Shown here: piece by piece, positions 37,238 through 46,138 of the stretch
Layout: every line of letters begins with the position of its first letter
How positions within the stretch are numbered: position 1 is the first letter of the stretch
Assembly (NCBI RefSeq): GCF_001431465.1
Contig: NZ_LDJJ01000002.1
Location: forward strand, 48,158-112,157
Length of the DNA stretch: 64,000 bases
DNA from: Stenotrophomonas terrae
Lineage (GTDB): Bacteria > Pseudomonadota > Gammaproteobacteria > Xanthomonadales > Xanthomonadaceae
Direction of reading: 5' to 3'
Notes under the pieces: generated by a model
The model's input: the letters and a program-made list of their open reading frames with translations, nothing else
What the model was told of the DNA's origin: nothing
Databases searched by the model: none
Made by a program: the position numbers and the translations under genes

Positions 37238-38605
37238 ATGACCCTGCGCCTGCACAACAACCTGACGCGGCAGCTGGAGCCGTTCGCTCCGCTCGACCCC
37301 GCCGCCCCCACCCTGTACGTGTGCGGCCCCACGGTCTACAACTATGTACATATCGGCAATGCGCGCGGCCCGGTGGTGTTCGGCGTGCTGGCCGACATGT
37401 TGCGCCGGCACTACGGCAATCTGCGCTACGCCCGCAACATCACCGACGTTGACGACAAGATCAATGCCGCAGCCAAGGACCAGGGCGTGCCGATCTCGGC
37501 CATCACCGACCGGTTTGCCGCCGCCTACCGAGAGGACATGGCCGCGCTGGGCGTAGTGCCGCCGGATATCGAGCCCGAAGCCACCGCGCATATCCCGCAG
37601 ATCATCGCCATGATCGAGCAGCTGATCGCCAGCGACCATGCCTATGCCGCCGAAGGCCACGTGCTGTTCTCGGTCAGCAGCTTCGCCGATTACGGCAAGC
37701 TCTCGCGCCGCGATCCGGAGGAAATGCTGGCCGGTGCGCGCGTCGAGGTTGCTCCCTACAAGCGTGAAGCCGGCGATTTTGTGCTGTGGAAGCCCTCCAG
37801 CGACGACCTGCCCGGCTGGGACTCGCCCTGGGGCCGTGGCCGCCCGGGCTGGCACATCGAGTGCTCGGCGATGGCCGCCGCCCATCTGGGCCCGACCATC
37901 GACATCCACGCCGGTGGCGTCGACCTGCAGTTCCCGCACCACGAGAACGAGATCGCGCAGAGTGTCTGCGCCCATGGCGGGCAGACCTTCGCCCGCTTCT
38001 GGCTGCATAACGGCATGCTCAACTTTGGCGGCGCCAAGATGAGCAAGTCGATCGGCAATATCGAGCGCGTGCACGACTTGGTGCGCAAGCATCCACCCGA
38101 AGCGCTGCGCTATGCCTTGCTGTCGGCCCACTACCGGCAGCCGCTGGACTGGTCCGATGCGCTGATCGAGCAGTCGGTGCGCACCCTGGACCGGTTGTAC
38201 GGCACGCTGCGTGATCTGGCCGAGGTGAATGCCGAAGCCGCGATTCCGGCCGCTGTCGAGGCGGCATTGGAAGACGACCTCAACACGCCGCTGGCCTTGG
38301 CCGAAGTGGCGCGTATCGCCAGCGAGGCGCGCAAGGCCGAGTCCACCGAAGACAAAACGCGGCTGAAGCGCGAGCTGTTGGGCGCAGGCCTGGCCTTGGG
38401 CCTGCTGCAGCAGGCACCGGCCGAATGGTTTGGTCGCGGCGCCGAGGCCGGCGACGACGCCCGCATCCAGGCACTGATCGACGAACGCATCGCCGCCAAA
38501 CAGGCGCGTGACTTCGCCCGTGCCGATGCCATCCGTGACCAGCTGGCCGCGGAGAACATCGTGCTGGAAGACACGCCGCAGGGTGTGCGCTGGAAGCGGG
38601 GCTGA
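37238..38605 (+). CDS. cysS: Cysteinyl-tRNA synthetase
   Basis: A class I synthetase that charges tRNA-Cys. The 455-residue product has zinc ligands in [17 protein letters not shown] (HIGN signature), HIECSAM and HHENE, and the KMSKS loop [10 protein letters not shown]. The start [16 protein letters not shown] matches the family; a longer upstream frame is rejected. A possible -10 hexamer, TAGAAT, lies at 37204-37209, 28 bases before the ATG. Confidence 0.97.
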   Translation: MTLRLHNNLTRQLEPFAPLDPAAPTLYVCGPTVYNYVHIGNARGPVVFGVLADMLRRHYGNLRYARNITDVDDKINAAAKDQGVPISAITDRFAAAYREDMAALGVVPPDIEPEATAHIPQIIAMIEQLIASDHAYAAEGHVLFSVSSFADYGKLSRRDPEEMLAGARVEVAPYKREAGDFVLWKPSSDDLPGWDSPWGRGRPGWHIECSAMAAAHLGPTIDIHAGGVDLQFPHHENEIAQSVCAHGGQTFARFWLHNGMLNFGGAKMSKSIGNIERVHDLVRKHPPEALRYALLSAHYRQPLDWSDALIEQSVRTLDRLYGTLRDLAEVNAEAAIPAAVEAALEDDLNTPLALAEVARIASEARKAESTEDKTRLKRELLGAGLALGLLQQAPAEWFGRGAEAGDDARIQALIDERIAAKQARDFARADAIRDQLAAENIVLEDTPQGVRWKRG

Positions 38606-38630
38606 GGGCTCCTCCCGGGGCTTCGCCCGA

Positions 38631-38747
38631 CCCTCTCCCCAACCCCTCTCCCGGGGGGAGAGGGGCTAAAGCTGCAGTTACACAATATTGCGTCGGCTCG
38701 TGGCGCACTTAGCCCCTCTCCCACCGGGAGAGGGGTTGGGGTGAGGG
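38631..38747. repeat. Facing pair of intergenic repeats after cysS
   Basis: CCCTCTCCCCAACCCCTCTCCCGGGGGGAGAGGGGCTAA (38631-38669) faces TTAGCCCCTCTCCCACCGGGAGAGGGGTTGGGGTGAGGG (38709-38747). The two halves are near-complementary over about 38 bases and can form a very long hairpin around a 39-base loop. They lie in the cysS-sufE spacer and may act as a cysS terminator or mRNA end. Confidence 0.87.
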
Positions 38748-38814
38748 AGACCTCCCAGCACCCCACTCCAAGGCCCATCGCCAGCAAGGCGACCGGCCAA
38801 GCACAGGACCCACA

Positions 38815-39252
38815 ATGATCAACTCCCCCTTCCCGCTCGAACCCACCCCCGCTGAAGCCCAGGCCACCATTGCCGAGGAGTTCTCCTTCTTCGGCGACTG
38901 GTCCGAGCGCTACCAGTACCTGATCGACCTCGGCCGCAAGCTGCCCGCCTTCCCGGAAGAATGGAAGACCGAAGAACACCGCCTGCTCGGCTGCCAGTCC
39001 ATGGTCTGGATCGTGCCTGAGGGCGACGCCGACAAGCTGGTGTTCCATGCCATCAGTGACTCGGCGATTGTCTCGGGCCTGATCTACCTGGCCCTGCGCG
39101 TGTACTCCGGCCGCTCGGCTGCCGAGATCCTGGCCACCGATCCGGACTACGTGTCGGCCATTGGCCTGGCCAAGCACCTGTCGCCGACCCGCAGCAACGG
39201 CCTGGCGGCCATGCTGGCCTTCATCCGCGATACCGCCCAAGCCAGGCAGTGA
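38815..39252 (+). CDS. sufE: SufE-family sulfur acceptor
   Basis: SufE accepts persulfide sulfur from the cysteine desulfurase SufS and passes it to the Fe-S scaffold. The 145-residue product has the acceptor Cys in HRLLGCQSMVW (C60) and FHAISDSAIVSGLIYLAL and NGLAAMLAFIRD in the typical fold. No suf operon is near, so it is a stand-alone copy. It overlaps the next gene by GTGA. Confidence 0.93.
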   Translation: MINSPFPLEPTPAEAQATIAEEFSFFGDWSERYQYLIDLGRKLPAFPEEWKTEEHRLLGCQSMVWIVPEGDADKLVFHAISDSAIVSGLIYLALRVYSGRSAAEILATDPDYVSAIGLAKHLSPTRSNGLAAMLAFIRDTAQARQ

Positions 39253-40484
39253 GCAACACCAGCTCCATCGCCGAACTGCTGCGCCAGCCCGGCTTCACCC
39301 GGCTGCTGCTGTACCGCATTGCCGGCATGCTGTCCTACCAGATCGTTGCGGTCACGGTCGGTTGGCATATCTATGAAGTCACCCGCAATCCGTTCTCGCT
39401 GGGCCTGATCGGCTTGGCCGAAGTGTTGCCCTACTTCTGCGTGGCACCGTTCGCCGGCTACCTGGTCGACCACCTGCCACGCCGCAAGCTGGGCATGACC
39501 GCCTGCCTGGGGCTGATCGCAACCGCGCTGATGTTGGTTGCCGTGGCTACCGGCTGGCTGCCGGTCAAAGGCGTCTGGCCGATCTATCTGGCGGTAGCGC
39601 TGACCGGCATGGTGCGGGCCTTCCTGTCACCGGTCTACAACGCGCTGTTCGCGCGCGTGTTGGCGCGCGAGCAGTTCGCGCGCGGCGCCGGCTTTGGAAC
39701 CGTCGTCTTCCAGACGGGGATGGTGCTCGGCCCTGCGCTGGGTGGCGTACTGGTCGCGGTGGGCGGCAAAGGCCTGTCCTATGGCGTAGCCGCGTTCATG
39801 GCGGTACTGGCACTGGTGGCACTGGCCTCGTTGAAGGTCAGCGAGCCGGCGCCATCGCAGAACCGTGCGCCTATCTTCGCCAGCATCGCCGAAGGCGCTC
39901 GTTTCGTGCTGTCCAACCAGATCATGCTGGGCGCGATGGCATTGGACATGTTCTCGGTACTGCTGGGCGGCGTGGTGGCGATGCTGCCAGCCTTCATCCA
40001 GGAAATCCTGCATTACGGCCCGGAGGGGCTGGGCATCCTGCGCGCGGCACCGGCACTGGGCTCGATCTGTGTGGGCCTGTGGCTGGCGCGGCATCCGCTG
40101 CGTCGCAATGCCGGCCGGGTATTGCTGTTTGCGGTGGCCGGCTTCGGCCTGTGCGTGATGGCCTTCGGTCTGTCGCAAAGTTTCTGGTTGTCGGCGGCCA
40201 TCCTGCTGTTCTATGGCGCCTGCGACGGTGTGTCGGTGGTGGTGCGCTCGACCATCATGCAGCTGGTTACACCCGACGACATGCGCGGCCGCGTTTCATC
40301 GATCAACGGCATCTTCATCAGTTCATCCAACGAGCTGGGCGCGTTCTACGGCGGCAGCATGGCGCGACTGATGGGCCTGGTGCCGGCGGTGGTGATCGGC
40401 GGCTGCGCGGTGTTGGGCGTTGCCGCCATCACCGCTTGGAAAGCACCGCAGCTGCGCAAGTTGAACAACCTGCAGGATCTTTGA
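39249..40484 (+). CDS. MFS exporter, EntS-like (MFS_3)
   Basis: A 411-residue major facilitator protein with about 12 helices. FLSPVYNALFARVLAREQFARGAGFGTVVFQ and the later LVTPDDMRGRVSSINGIFISSSNELG follow the MFS_3 / enterobactin-exporter pattern (the D-x-x-RGRV loop is typical). No siderophore genes are nearby and the substrate is unknown. GTG 39249 overlaps the sufE stop, so the two are coupled. Confidence 0.87.
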   Translation: MSNTSSIAELLRQPGFTRLLLYRIAGMLSYQIVAVTVGWHIYEVTRNPFSLGLIGLAEVLPYFCVAPFAGYLVDHLPRRKLGMTACLGLIATALMLVAVATGWLPVKGVWPIYLAVALTGMVRAFLSPVYNALFARVLAREQFARGAGFGTVVFQTGMVLGPALGGVLVAVGGKGLSYGVAAFMAVLALVALASLKVSEPAPSQNRAPIFASIAEGARFVLSNQIMLGAMALDMFSVLLGGVVAMLPAFIQEILHYGPEGLGILRAAPALGSICVGLWLARHPLRRNAGRVLLFAVAGFGLCVMAFGLSQSFWLSAAILLFYGACDGVSVVVRSTIMQLVTPDDMRGRVSSINGIFISSSNELGAFYGGSMARLMGLVPAVVIGGCAVLGVAAITAWKAPQLRKLNNLQDL

Positions 40485-40487
40485 CGA

Positions 40488-40514
40488 CCGGGGCAGGCCA
40501 TTCGGCCCGCCCCG
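40488..40514. terminator. Hairpin between converging MFS and GH3 genes
   Basis: CCGGGGCaGGCC-attc-GGCCcGCCCCGG is a strong hairpin 4 bases after the MFS stop and 28 bases from the end of the GH3 gene. There is no T-run, but its place between convergent genes fits a shared terminator. Confidence 0.5.
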
Positions 40515-40541
40515 GCATTCACGCTCAGCCAGCGTCGCGCC

Positions 40542-42863
40542 TCACGGCGTGTAGTTGCTGGCTTCGGCCTTGTCGAAGCTCTGCTGCGCACGGATGTCCC
40601 GCGACGAAGCCCCCACCCGCAGGCTGTAACGCCCCTTGTCCGCCACCCAGCGGCCCAGCTCGGGGTTGAACGAGGCCAGGTCCTTGCCCTCGATCTGGAA
40701 CTGCAGCACCTGCGACTGCCCGGGCTGCAACAACGTGGTTTTTGCGAACGCCCGCAACTCCTGCGCCGGCTTGGGCAGCAGTGATGACGGCGCCGACACA
40801 TACACCTGCGCCACCTCGCGCCCGGCCACCTTGCCGGTATTGGTGACCTTCACGCTGGCACGTACCGGCCCTTGTTCGCCGCCCTCCACTTTCAGGTCGC
40901 TATAGCCGAAATCGGTGTAGGACAGGCCAAACCCGAACGGATAGGCCACGTCCACCTTGCGCGTATCGAAATGGCGGTAGCCCACCCAGATGCTGTCGCG
41001 ATACTCCACCTCGGCCGCGCGCGCGATCTGCCCGAAGATGGATTTATCGTTGGGATCCGGACCCAGCAGCACCTTGCCAGGAAAGCCGTCGTTGGCCGGG
41101 TAGTCCGCAAGCTGGATGGCGAAGGTATCGGCCAGCTTGCCGGAAGGGTTGACCGCGCCTGACAGCACATCAGCTATCGCATTGCCGGCTTCCTGGCCGG
41201 GCTGCCAGGCCAGCAGGATCGCATCGGCCAGGTCCCTCCAACTGGCCATCTCCATCACGCCACCGATATTGAGTACCACCACCAGCTTCTTACCCTGCGC
41301 GTGGAATGCCTTGGACGTGGCCACCAGCAAGGCGCGCTCGACGTCGCTGAGCTGAAAGTCGTTCTCTGGTTTGCGATCGACAAACTCTCCTGAGCCGCGA
41401 CTGATGGTGACTACGGCCATATCCTGCTGTTGCGCCAGTTGCGCCAATTCGGCCACATCCACGGCCCGTTCTGGCACCCGCGCCTTGGGCAAGTACCACG
41501 CGGTGGTCGGCCGTTTCGGCGTCTGCTCGGCAATATAGCTGGCGTAGCGTTCGCCCAGGCCTGCGGCGTTGCTGAAGCCGGCATTCTGCAGGCCCTGTGC
41601 CAACGGGATTGCATAGGCCTTGTTGACGTCGCCACTACCGGTGCCGCCGGTGATCACCTCATAGCTGCCATCGCCCAGCACCGCCAACCGCGAGGCGGCG
41701 GCCAGTGGCAAGGTCGCGCCGTCATTCTTCAGCAGCACCATGCCCTGGCTTGCGGCATGCCGCGAGATGATCGCGTTGCCACGCAGATCCGGTGCATCCG
41801 AATGTGGCGCCTGCTTGAATGCGCGGCTGCGCAGCACCAGTTCCAGCACCCGGGTCACATTGCGGTCCAGCACGCGCTCGTCAAGCTTGCCATCGGCCAC
41901 CGCTGCACGCAGCAGCTTGCGCTGGTTGCCGGTACCCGGCATCAACAACTCGTTGCCCGCTTCCATCTGTGCAACCGCATCCTTGCCACCGAACCAGTCG
42001 GTCATCACCAAGCCCTGGTAGCCCCATTGCTTGCGCAGCACATCGGTCAGCAACCAGGTGCTCTCCGAGGTATAGGTGCCGTTGAGCTTGTTGTAGCTGG
42101 ACATCACCGTCCAAGGCTGTCCCTTGCGCATGGCGATCTCGAAGCCCTTGAGGTAGATCTCGCGCAACGCCCGCTCATCCACCCGCGCATTGATGGTATT
42201 GCGGTTCCACTCGTGGTTGTTGACCGCGAAGTGTTTTACCGATGCACCCACACCACGGTCCTGCAGGCCGAGCACCAGCGCCGCCGCTGTTTCACCAGCT
42301 ACCAGCGGATCTTCCGAGTAGTACTCGAAGTTGCGCCCACCCAGCGGAAAGCGATGGATGTTCAAGGCCGGGGTCAGCATGACATCGACATCGTAGGCGG
42401 CCGCCTCGTCGGCGATCGCCGAACCCACCTCGCGCACCAGCGCCGTATCCCAACTGCTGGCCAATGCACTGCCGATCGGGAAGGCGGTGGCATGGAAGGT
42501 CTTGCCGGGCGCGTTCTTGCGGGTTGGCTCGATACGCACACCGGCCGGCCCGTCGGCCAGAACCAGCGAAGGAATCCCGAGCCGCGGCACCGCCACGGTG
42601 GCGCCGGCGGCACCGGGCACATGGTCTTCGATGGCACCCACCACCGGTGCCTGCATATCATCCGGCAGGCCGGGGAAAGACATGCCCTGCCCCGTGACCA
42701 GGGAAATTTTCTCTTCCAGCGTCAGTGCCGCTACCACCTGTTGCAACGGCGCCTGCCCGAGCTTGGGCAGCTCCCTCGCCTGCGCCGGGACCGTCAGGGC
42801 CAGCGCCATCATGATCCCGGCCACCATCGGCGCCAGGCGCTGCGTGTTGTGCATCATTGCCAT
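40542..42863 (-). CDS. Exported glycoside hydrolase family 3 beta-glucosidase
   Basis: A 773-residue GH3 enzyme. The start at 42863 has a GAGGAG site and exposes a signal peptide ending VPAQA. Domain 1 carries the TIM barrel with the nucleophile in LVMTDWFGG (D289) and SVKHFAVNNHEWNR; domain 2 is the alpha/beta sandwich (SRLAVLGDGSYEVITGGTGSGDV); a fibronectin-III-like domain closes it (about residues 670-765, YPFGFGLSYTDF then GREVAQVYVS). It probably releases glucose from beta-glucosides in the periplasm. The OprB porin gene lies directly upstream in the same operon. Confidence 0.93.
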   Translation of the reverse strand: MAMMHNTQRLAPMVAGIMMALALTVPAQARELPKLGQAPLQQVVAALTLEEKISLVTGQGMSFPGLPDDMQAPVVGAIEDHVPGAAGATVAVPRLGIPSLVLADGPAGVRIEPTRKNAPGKTFHATAFPIGSALASSWDTALVREVGSAIADEAAAYDVDVMLTPALNIHRFPLGGRNFEYYSEDPLVAGETAAALVLGLQDRGVGASVKHFAVNNHEWNRNTINARVDERALREIYLKGFEIAMRKGQPWTVMSSYNKLNGTYTSESTWLLTDVLRKQWGYQGLVMTDWFGGKDAVAQMEAGNELLMPGTGNQRKLLRAAVADGKLDERVLDRNVTRVLELVLRSRAFKQAPHSDAPDLRGNAIISRHAASQGMVLLKNDGATLPLAAASRLAVLGDGSYEVITGGTGSGDVNKAYAIPLAQGLQNAGFSNAAGLGERYASYIAEQTPKRPTTAWYLPKARVPERAVDVAELAQLAQQQDMAVVTISRGSGEFVDRKPENDFQLSDVERALLVATSKAFHAQGKKLVVVLNIGGVMEMASWRDLADAILLAWQPGQEAGNAIADVLSGAVNPSGKLADTFAIQLADYPANDGFPGKVLLGPDPNDKSIFGQIARAAEVEYRDSIWVGYRHFDTRKVDVAYPFGFGLSYTDFGYSDLKVEGGEQGPVRASVKVTNTGKVAGREVAQVYVSAPSSLLPKPAQELRAFAKTTLLQPGQSQVLQFQIEGKDLASFNPELGRWVADKGRYSLRVGASSRDIRAQQSFDKAEASNYTP

Positions 42864-43023
42864 GCGGATATCTCCTCGTTGCGTCACCGCGCCAGCGCGG
42901 TGCGCCCTATGCGTGAAAGTTGCGCCACCTGCTGCCGGCGCGCGTATGCCGCCAACCCGGAACCACAGGATCAGCACGTGAGTGACGGTTCAGCGGCGGT
43001 GTGTGCCTGCTGCATTGCAAATG

Positions 43024-43049
43024 CCGCGGCCATCGCGATGGCCACGGCT
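43024..43049 (-). terminator. Hairpin between oprB-like gene and GH3 gene
   Basis: GCCgtGGCCATCGCGATGGCCgcGGC lies 4 bases beyond the porin stop and before the GH3 gene. It lacks a T-run and is better read as an attenuating or mRNA-stabilising hairpin that lowers GH3 expression relative to the porin. Confidence 0.45.
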
Positions 43050-43052
43050 GGC

Positions 43053-44510
43053 TCAGAACGAGAACGTCAATTGGCTTTGCAGATTCAACGCGTCCGGGTG
43101 CTGTTGGGTAATCACCGGATTACGTGTGTAGCTGAAGGTATTGACCCAATAGATGCCGCGCGCCGCGCGCAACGCATAGGACAACGAGGCACTGGAACTG
43201 AAACGCACCGGGTCCATGCCCTGGCTGCGCAGGTAGTTCACCGCGTCCTTGCTGACCTCGTTGCGGGTGTAGCCGATGGACACCATGTCGCCCGGGCGCT
43301 TGGCGAACGGCGCCAGGCTGTACAGGGTCAGCGCGTAGTCGGAGCTGAAGATATTGTGCTCGGGCGCCGCGTAGTTGCCTTTCAGATTGACGTACCAACC
43401 GCGGTACGGCATGTCCTTGTCGGGCTGGGTGAACTGATAGTCGGCAACGAGGTAGTAGGCATGATTCTGTCCCTTCTGCCCGGGCTTGCTGAAATCGTTG
43501 TAGCGCGTGCGGTTGTAGATGCTGCCCTGGCGGATCCAGGTCATGCGGGTATCGGCACTGGACGCCACCCGGTAGCCTATTTCATTGACGTAGATGGGTT
43601 TGGCGTCCGGCACACTCCACTTCAAGCCTGACGGGTTTTCCTTGCTGTCGACCAGGAACCCATCCGGACTTTGCGAGCGCGCCACACCGAAGTGGTCGTA
43701 GAAGCGGCCATCCTTGGAATACAGACGGATGTCGAAGCCGGGCACCGGCTTGAATGCCGCCATGCCGGCCAGGTTGGGGATGATGCTGGTCGGGCCCAGC
43801 GCCGAGGACGCCGTACTGGCCCCCAGGAACAGACCAACGAACTGACCCAGCATGCCGTAGTAGCCGTATTGAATACGCACCCGGCCCTTGGCGAACTCCT
43901 GCTGCACCGACAACTGCGCGACCGCCAGATCATCATTCAGACCGGCATCGCGATAGACGGTGCGCGAGCTACTGGTTTCGAAGGTCAGCTGTGAGCGTTC
44001 CCCCCACCAACCCAGTCGCGACAGATCGTAGGTGGTGATGGTCAACAGGGTGCCGCTGAAACTCGGCCGCTGGCCGTTGTACATCTGCGGTCGAGCCTCC
44101 TGACCGCGCAGATCGTAGGTTTCCGATGCACTGTAGAAACCCATGAACATCCAACCATTGTCGTAGAGCTTGGGGCGCAGGCCCAGCAACGTCGGCGACA
44201 GGGTTTCGCAGGTGGTGATGATGGGCGATTCGGAACCGCGGCTGACGAATTCGTCGTAGTTGCGGCAGGTCGGTTGCGCCGGCGCGCGCTGGCCGAGGTC
44301 GGGCAGCGCCTCATCGACGCTGGCAGCCTTGTCCGCTGGCGCGTCAGTGGCCGCATCCGGCGAAGCTGCATCCTGTGTTTCAACGGCCGTCGCAGCGACA
44401 GCGTCTGTCACCGCTTCAGCATGGGCCCATGTTGCAGAAAGGCCCAAGCAGCTCGCCAACACCACCGCACTGATGGCGGTGTAGCGCCTGCCTCTACAGC
44501 ACTTCTTCAT
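43053..44510 (-). CDS. OprB-family carbohydrate-selective porin
   Basis: A 485-residue outer-membrane protein with a signal peptide (ending WAHAE), a low-complexity Ala/Asp-rich linker (about residues 32-75) and a beta-barrel with repeated aromatic strands ending in LTFSF, the C-terminal Phe recognised by the BAM machinery. WWGERSQLTFE and RVRIQYGYYGMLGQFVG fit the OprB family, which admits glucose and related sugars. Pairing with the GH3 enzyme suggests beta-glucoside use. Confidence 0.85.
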   Translation of the reverse strand: MKKCCRGRRYTAISAVVLASCLGLSATWAHAEAVTDAVAATAVETQDAASPDAATDAPADKAASVDEALPDLGQRAPAQPTCRNYDEFVSRGSESPIITTCETLSPTLLGLRPKLYDNGWMFMGFYSASETYDLRGQEARPQMYNGQRPSFSGTLLTITTYDLSRLGWWGERSQLTFETSSSRTVYRDAGLNDDLAVAQLSVQQEFAKGRVRIQYGYYGMLGQFVGLFLGASTASSALGPTSIIPNLAGMAAFKPVPGFDIRLYSKDGRFYDHFGVARSQSPDGFLVDSKENPSGLKWSVPDAKPIYVNEIGYRVASSADTRMTWIRQGSIYNRTRYNDFSKPGQKGQNHAYYLVADYQFTQPDKDMPYRGWYVNLKGNYAAPEHNIFSSDYALTLYSLAPFAKRPGDMVSIGYTRNEVSKDAVNYLRSQGMDPVRFSSSASLSYALRAARGIYWVNTFSYTRNPVITQQHPDALNLQSQLTFSF

Positions 44511-44583
44511 TGTCTTGCTCTCCCAGATTGATGGAGAGCGGCCGATGCCAGCGCATCCGCCGCCCGCTCACTACCGCTTGTGC

Positions 44584-44602
44584 GCGATCACCCAGTGATC
44601 GC
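44584..44602. promoter_or_regulatory. Palindrome upstream of porin gene
   Basis: GCGATCAC-CCA-GTGATCGC is a perfect 19-base palindrome 74 bases before the porin ATG. The position suits an operator for a sugar-responsive repressor or activator. The binding protein is not known. It lies in the 397-base divergent gap 44511-44907, whose other notable element is at 44806. Confidence 0.45.
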
Positions 44603-44805
44603 CCCTCTCCTGCATCCCGGCGCCACCCTTCTGCCTGCATGTGCGTCATTCACGGATCCTTCCAGTTGCGTCGGTCGGCATGGCCGGCAACGCCCTGGCC
44701 GGGTGGGCGATAGCCCCTCCGCGATGTCGTTCATCGAGCTTTCGTAGGCAGACGATCGGTTGGCCGGCAATCCGCCAGCAACCGATCCGGCGACGCGGCC
44801 GCAGT

Positions 44806-44827
44806 AAACCTAGCTGTCAGTAGGTTT
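44806..44827. promoter_or_regulatory. Inverted repeat, candidate TetR operator
   Basis: AAACCTA-gctgtcag-TAGGTTT is a perfect 7-base inverted repeat with an 8-base spacer, 80 bases before the TetR gene start. Size and place are typical of an autoregulatory TetR-family operator in a divergent promoter region. Confidence 0.5.
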
Positions 44828-44907
44828 GTCAAAAACTGTGACGTGGGTACAGCTTCCTGGCTTGCAGCAAATGCCGCAGACGCGCATACACTGCGCAGCA
44901 ACCAGCC

Positions 44908-45591
44908 TTGCGAGCCACGCTTTTGCCCACTCCGTTACCTACCTCATCGCGCAATACGCAGGCACGCCGACGCTCACCGAAGGGCGACAGGCGCCGTCAA
45001 CAGATCCTGGATGCGGCGATGCAGGTATTCGCGCGCGACGGCTACAGCAATGCATCCATCGGCGAAGTGGCCGCCCAGGTCGGGCTGACCCTGCCCGGCC
45101 TGCTGCACTACTTTCCAAGCAAGACCGACATGCTGCTGGCGGTGCTGGACGTGCGCGACCAACGCAGTCCACGCCTGCCCGGCTACCCGCAGAATCTGAC
45201 CCTGGAAGAGGCCGTCGCCGGGCCGCCGCTGCCGTGGCCGGTACTGGTTGAGCAGCTGCGTGTGGTCAACCGTGCCAATACCCAGATCCCGGGCGTGATC
45301 AAGGCGTTTTCGCTGCTCAACGCCGAAAGCCTGAGCGACGACCACCCCGCGCAGGCATGGTTCCATCAGCGCTCCGCGCTGATGCTGGAGCTGATCGCAA
45401 GCAGCGTCCGTCATGCCCAGCAGGCGGGTGAAATCCTTGCCACGGTCGACCCCGCGCAGATTGCCGCCGAGCTGGTGGCGATGATGGATGGCCTGCAGCT
45501 GCTATGGCTGCGGCACCCGGCCAGGGTCGACCTGGCCGAGCATTTCGAGCGCTACCTGGAGCACCTGCAGCGCGCCATCGCGCTGCGCTGA
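44908..45591 (+). CDS. TetR-family transcriptional regulator
   Basis: A 227-residue regulator with an N-terminal TetR helix-turn-helix (about residues 28-75: GDRRRQQILDAAMQVFARDGY, then ASIGEVAAQVGLTLPGLLHYFPSKTDM in sequence) and a ligand-binding helical domain. There is no ATG in the frame; TTG 44908 or TTG 44920 are the only starts after the stop at 44839. It diverges from the porin/GH3 operon and may control it, its own gene, or both. Confidence 0.87.
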   Translation: MRATLLPTPLPTSSRNTQARRRSPKGDRRRQQILDAAMQVFARDGYSNASIGEVAAQVGLTLPGLLHYFPSKTDMLLAVLDVRDQRSPRLPGYPQNLTLEEAVAGPPLPWPVLVEQLRVVNRANTQIPGVIKAFSLLNAESLSDDHPAQAWFHQRSALMLELIASSVRHAQQAGEILATVDPAQIAAELVAMMDGLQLLWLRHPARVDLAEHFERYLEHLQRAIALR

Positions 45592-45621
45592 CGGCGGTGC
45601 CGGGGTGCTACTGCCCGGGTG

Positions 45622-46074
45622 CTACTGCGCTGCCCGCCATTCGGCATACAACCCCTGCTCGTCCTGCGGACGCAGCTGCTGCAGGCCTGACCCGGGCGCC
45701 TGCGGGCCCTGCGCCAGCCGCTGATAGACCGCAGCTGTGGAAAGCCCATAGGCCAGCCCGTCCTCGTTGCCATAGGCAAACCAGGCCTGCTCGATGCCGC
45801 TCAGATACATCGCGGCCAGGCACATCGGACAGGGATGGCCGCTGGCGTAGATCACGCAACCCTGCAGTCGCGGGCTGGCCAACCTGGCGCTGGCCAGGCG
45901 TATGGCGCGCATCTCGGCGTGGTCGGTGGGGTCATGACTGGCATGGATGCTGTTGGCCGCCTCGGCAAGCACCTGCCCGTCCTTGACCAGCACGGCGCCA
46001 AACGGACGGCCACCGGCGGCGATGTTGCCGCGGGCCAGCGCCAGCGCGCGACGCATATGCATTTCTGCGGACAT
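45622..46074 (-). CDS. Nucleoside/guanine deaminase-type CDA-fold protein
   Basis: A 150-residue zinc deaminase with HAEMRAI (zinc His plus catalytic Glu) and HPCPMCLAAMY (the two zinc Cys). GGRPFGAVLVKDG and SHDPTDHAEM are close to guanine deaminases and related small nucleoside deaminases; it lacks features of tRNA deaminase TadA. The start at 46074 follows TTGGAGAAAACC. It lies just after the dksA terminator and ends 31 bases from the convergent TetR gene. Confidence 0.87.
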   Translation of the reverse strand: MSAEMHMRRALALARGNIAAGGRPFGAVLVKDGQVLAEAANSIHASHDPTDHAEMRAIRLASARLASPRLQGCVIYASGHPCPMCLAAMYLSGIEQAWFAYGNEDGLAYGLSTAAVYQRLAQGPQAPGSGLQQLRPQDEQGLYAEWRAAQ

Positions 46075-46091
46075 GGTTTTCTCCAAAAAAA

Positions 46092-46117
46092 GAAAACCCC
46101 GCCGCAGCGGGGTTTTC
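46092..46117 (-). terminator. Terminator after dksA
   Basis: GAAAACCCCGC-TGCG-GCGGGGTTTTC, read on the minus strand, runs straight into TTTTTTTGG. It is a strong intrinsic terminator 22 bases after the dksA stop and sits within the leader of the deaminase gene. Confidence 0.9.
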
Positions 46118-46138
46118 GGGTGACAGCGAACCGATCGA

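Noticed and set aside
44579..44592. CRP-like site TGTGCGCGATCACC
   Set aside because: The spacer between half-sites is 4 rather than 6 bases; the longer palindrome at 44584-44602 explains the symmetry better.
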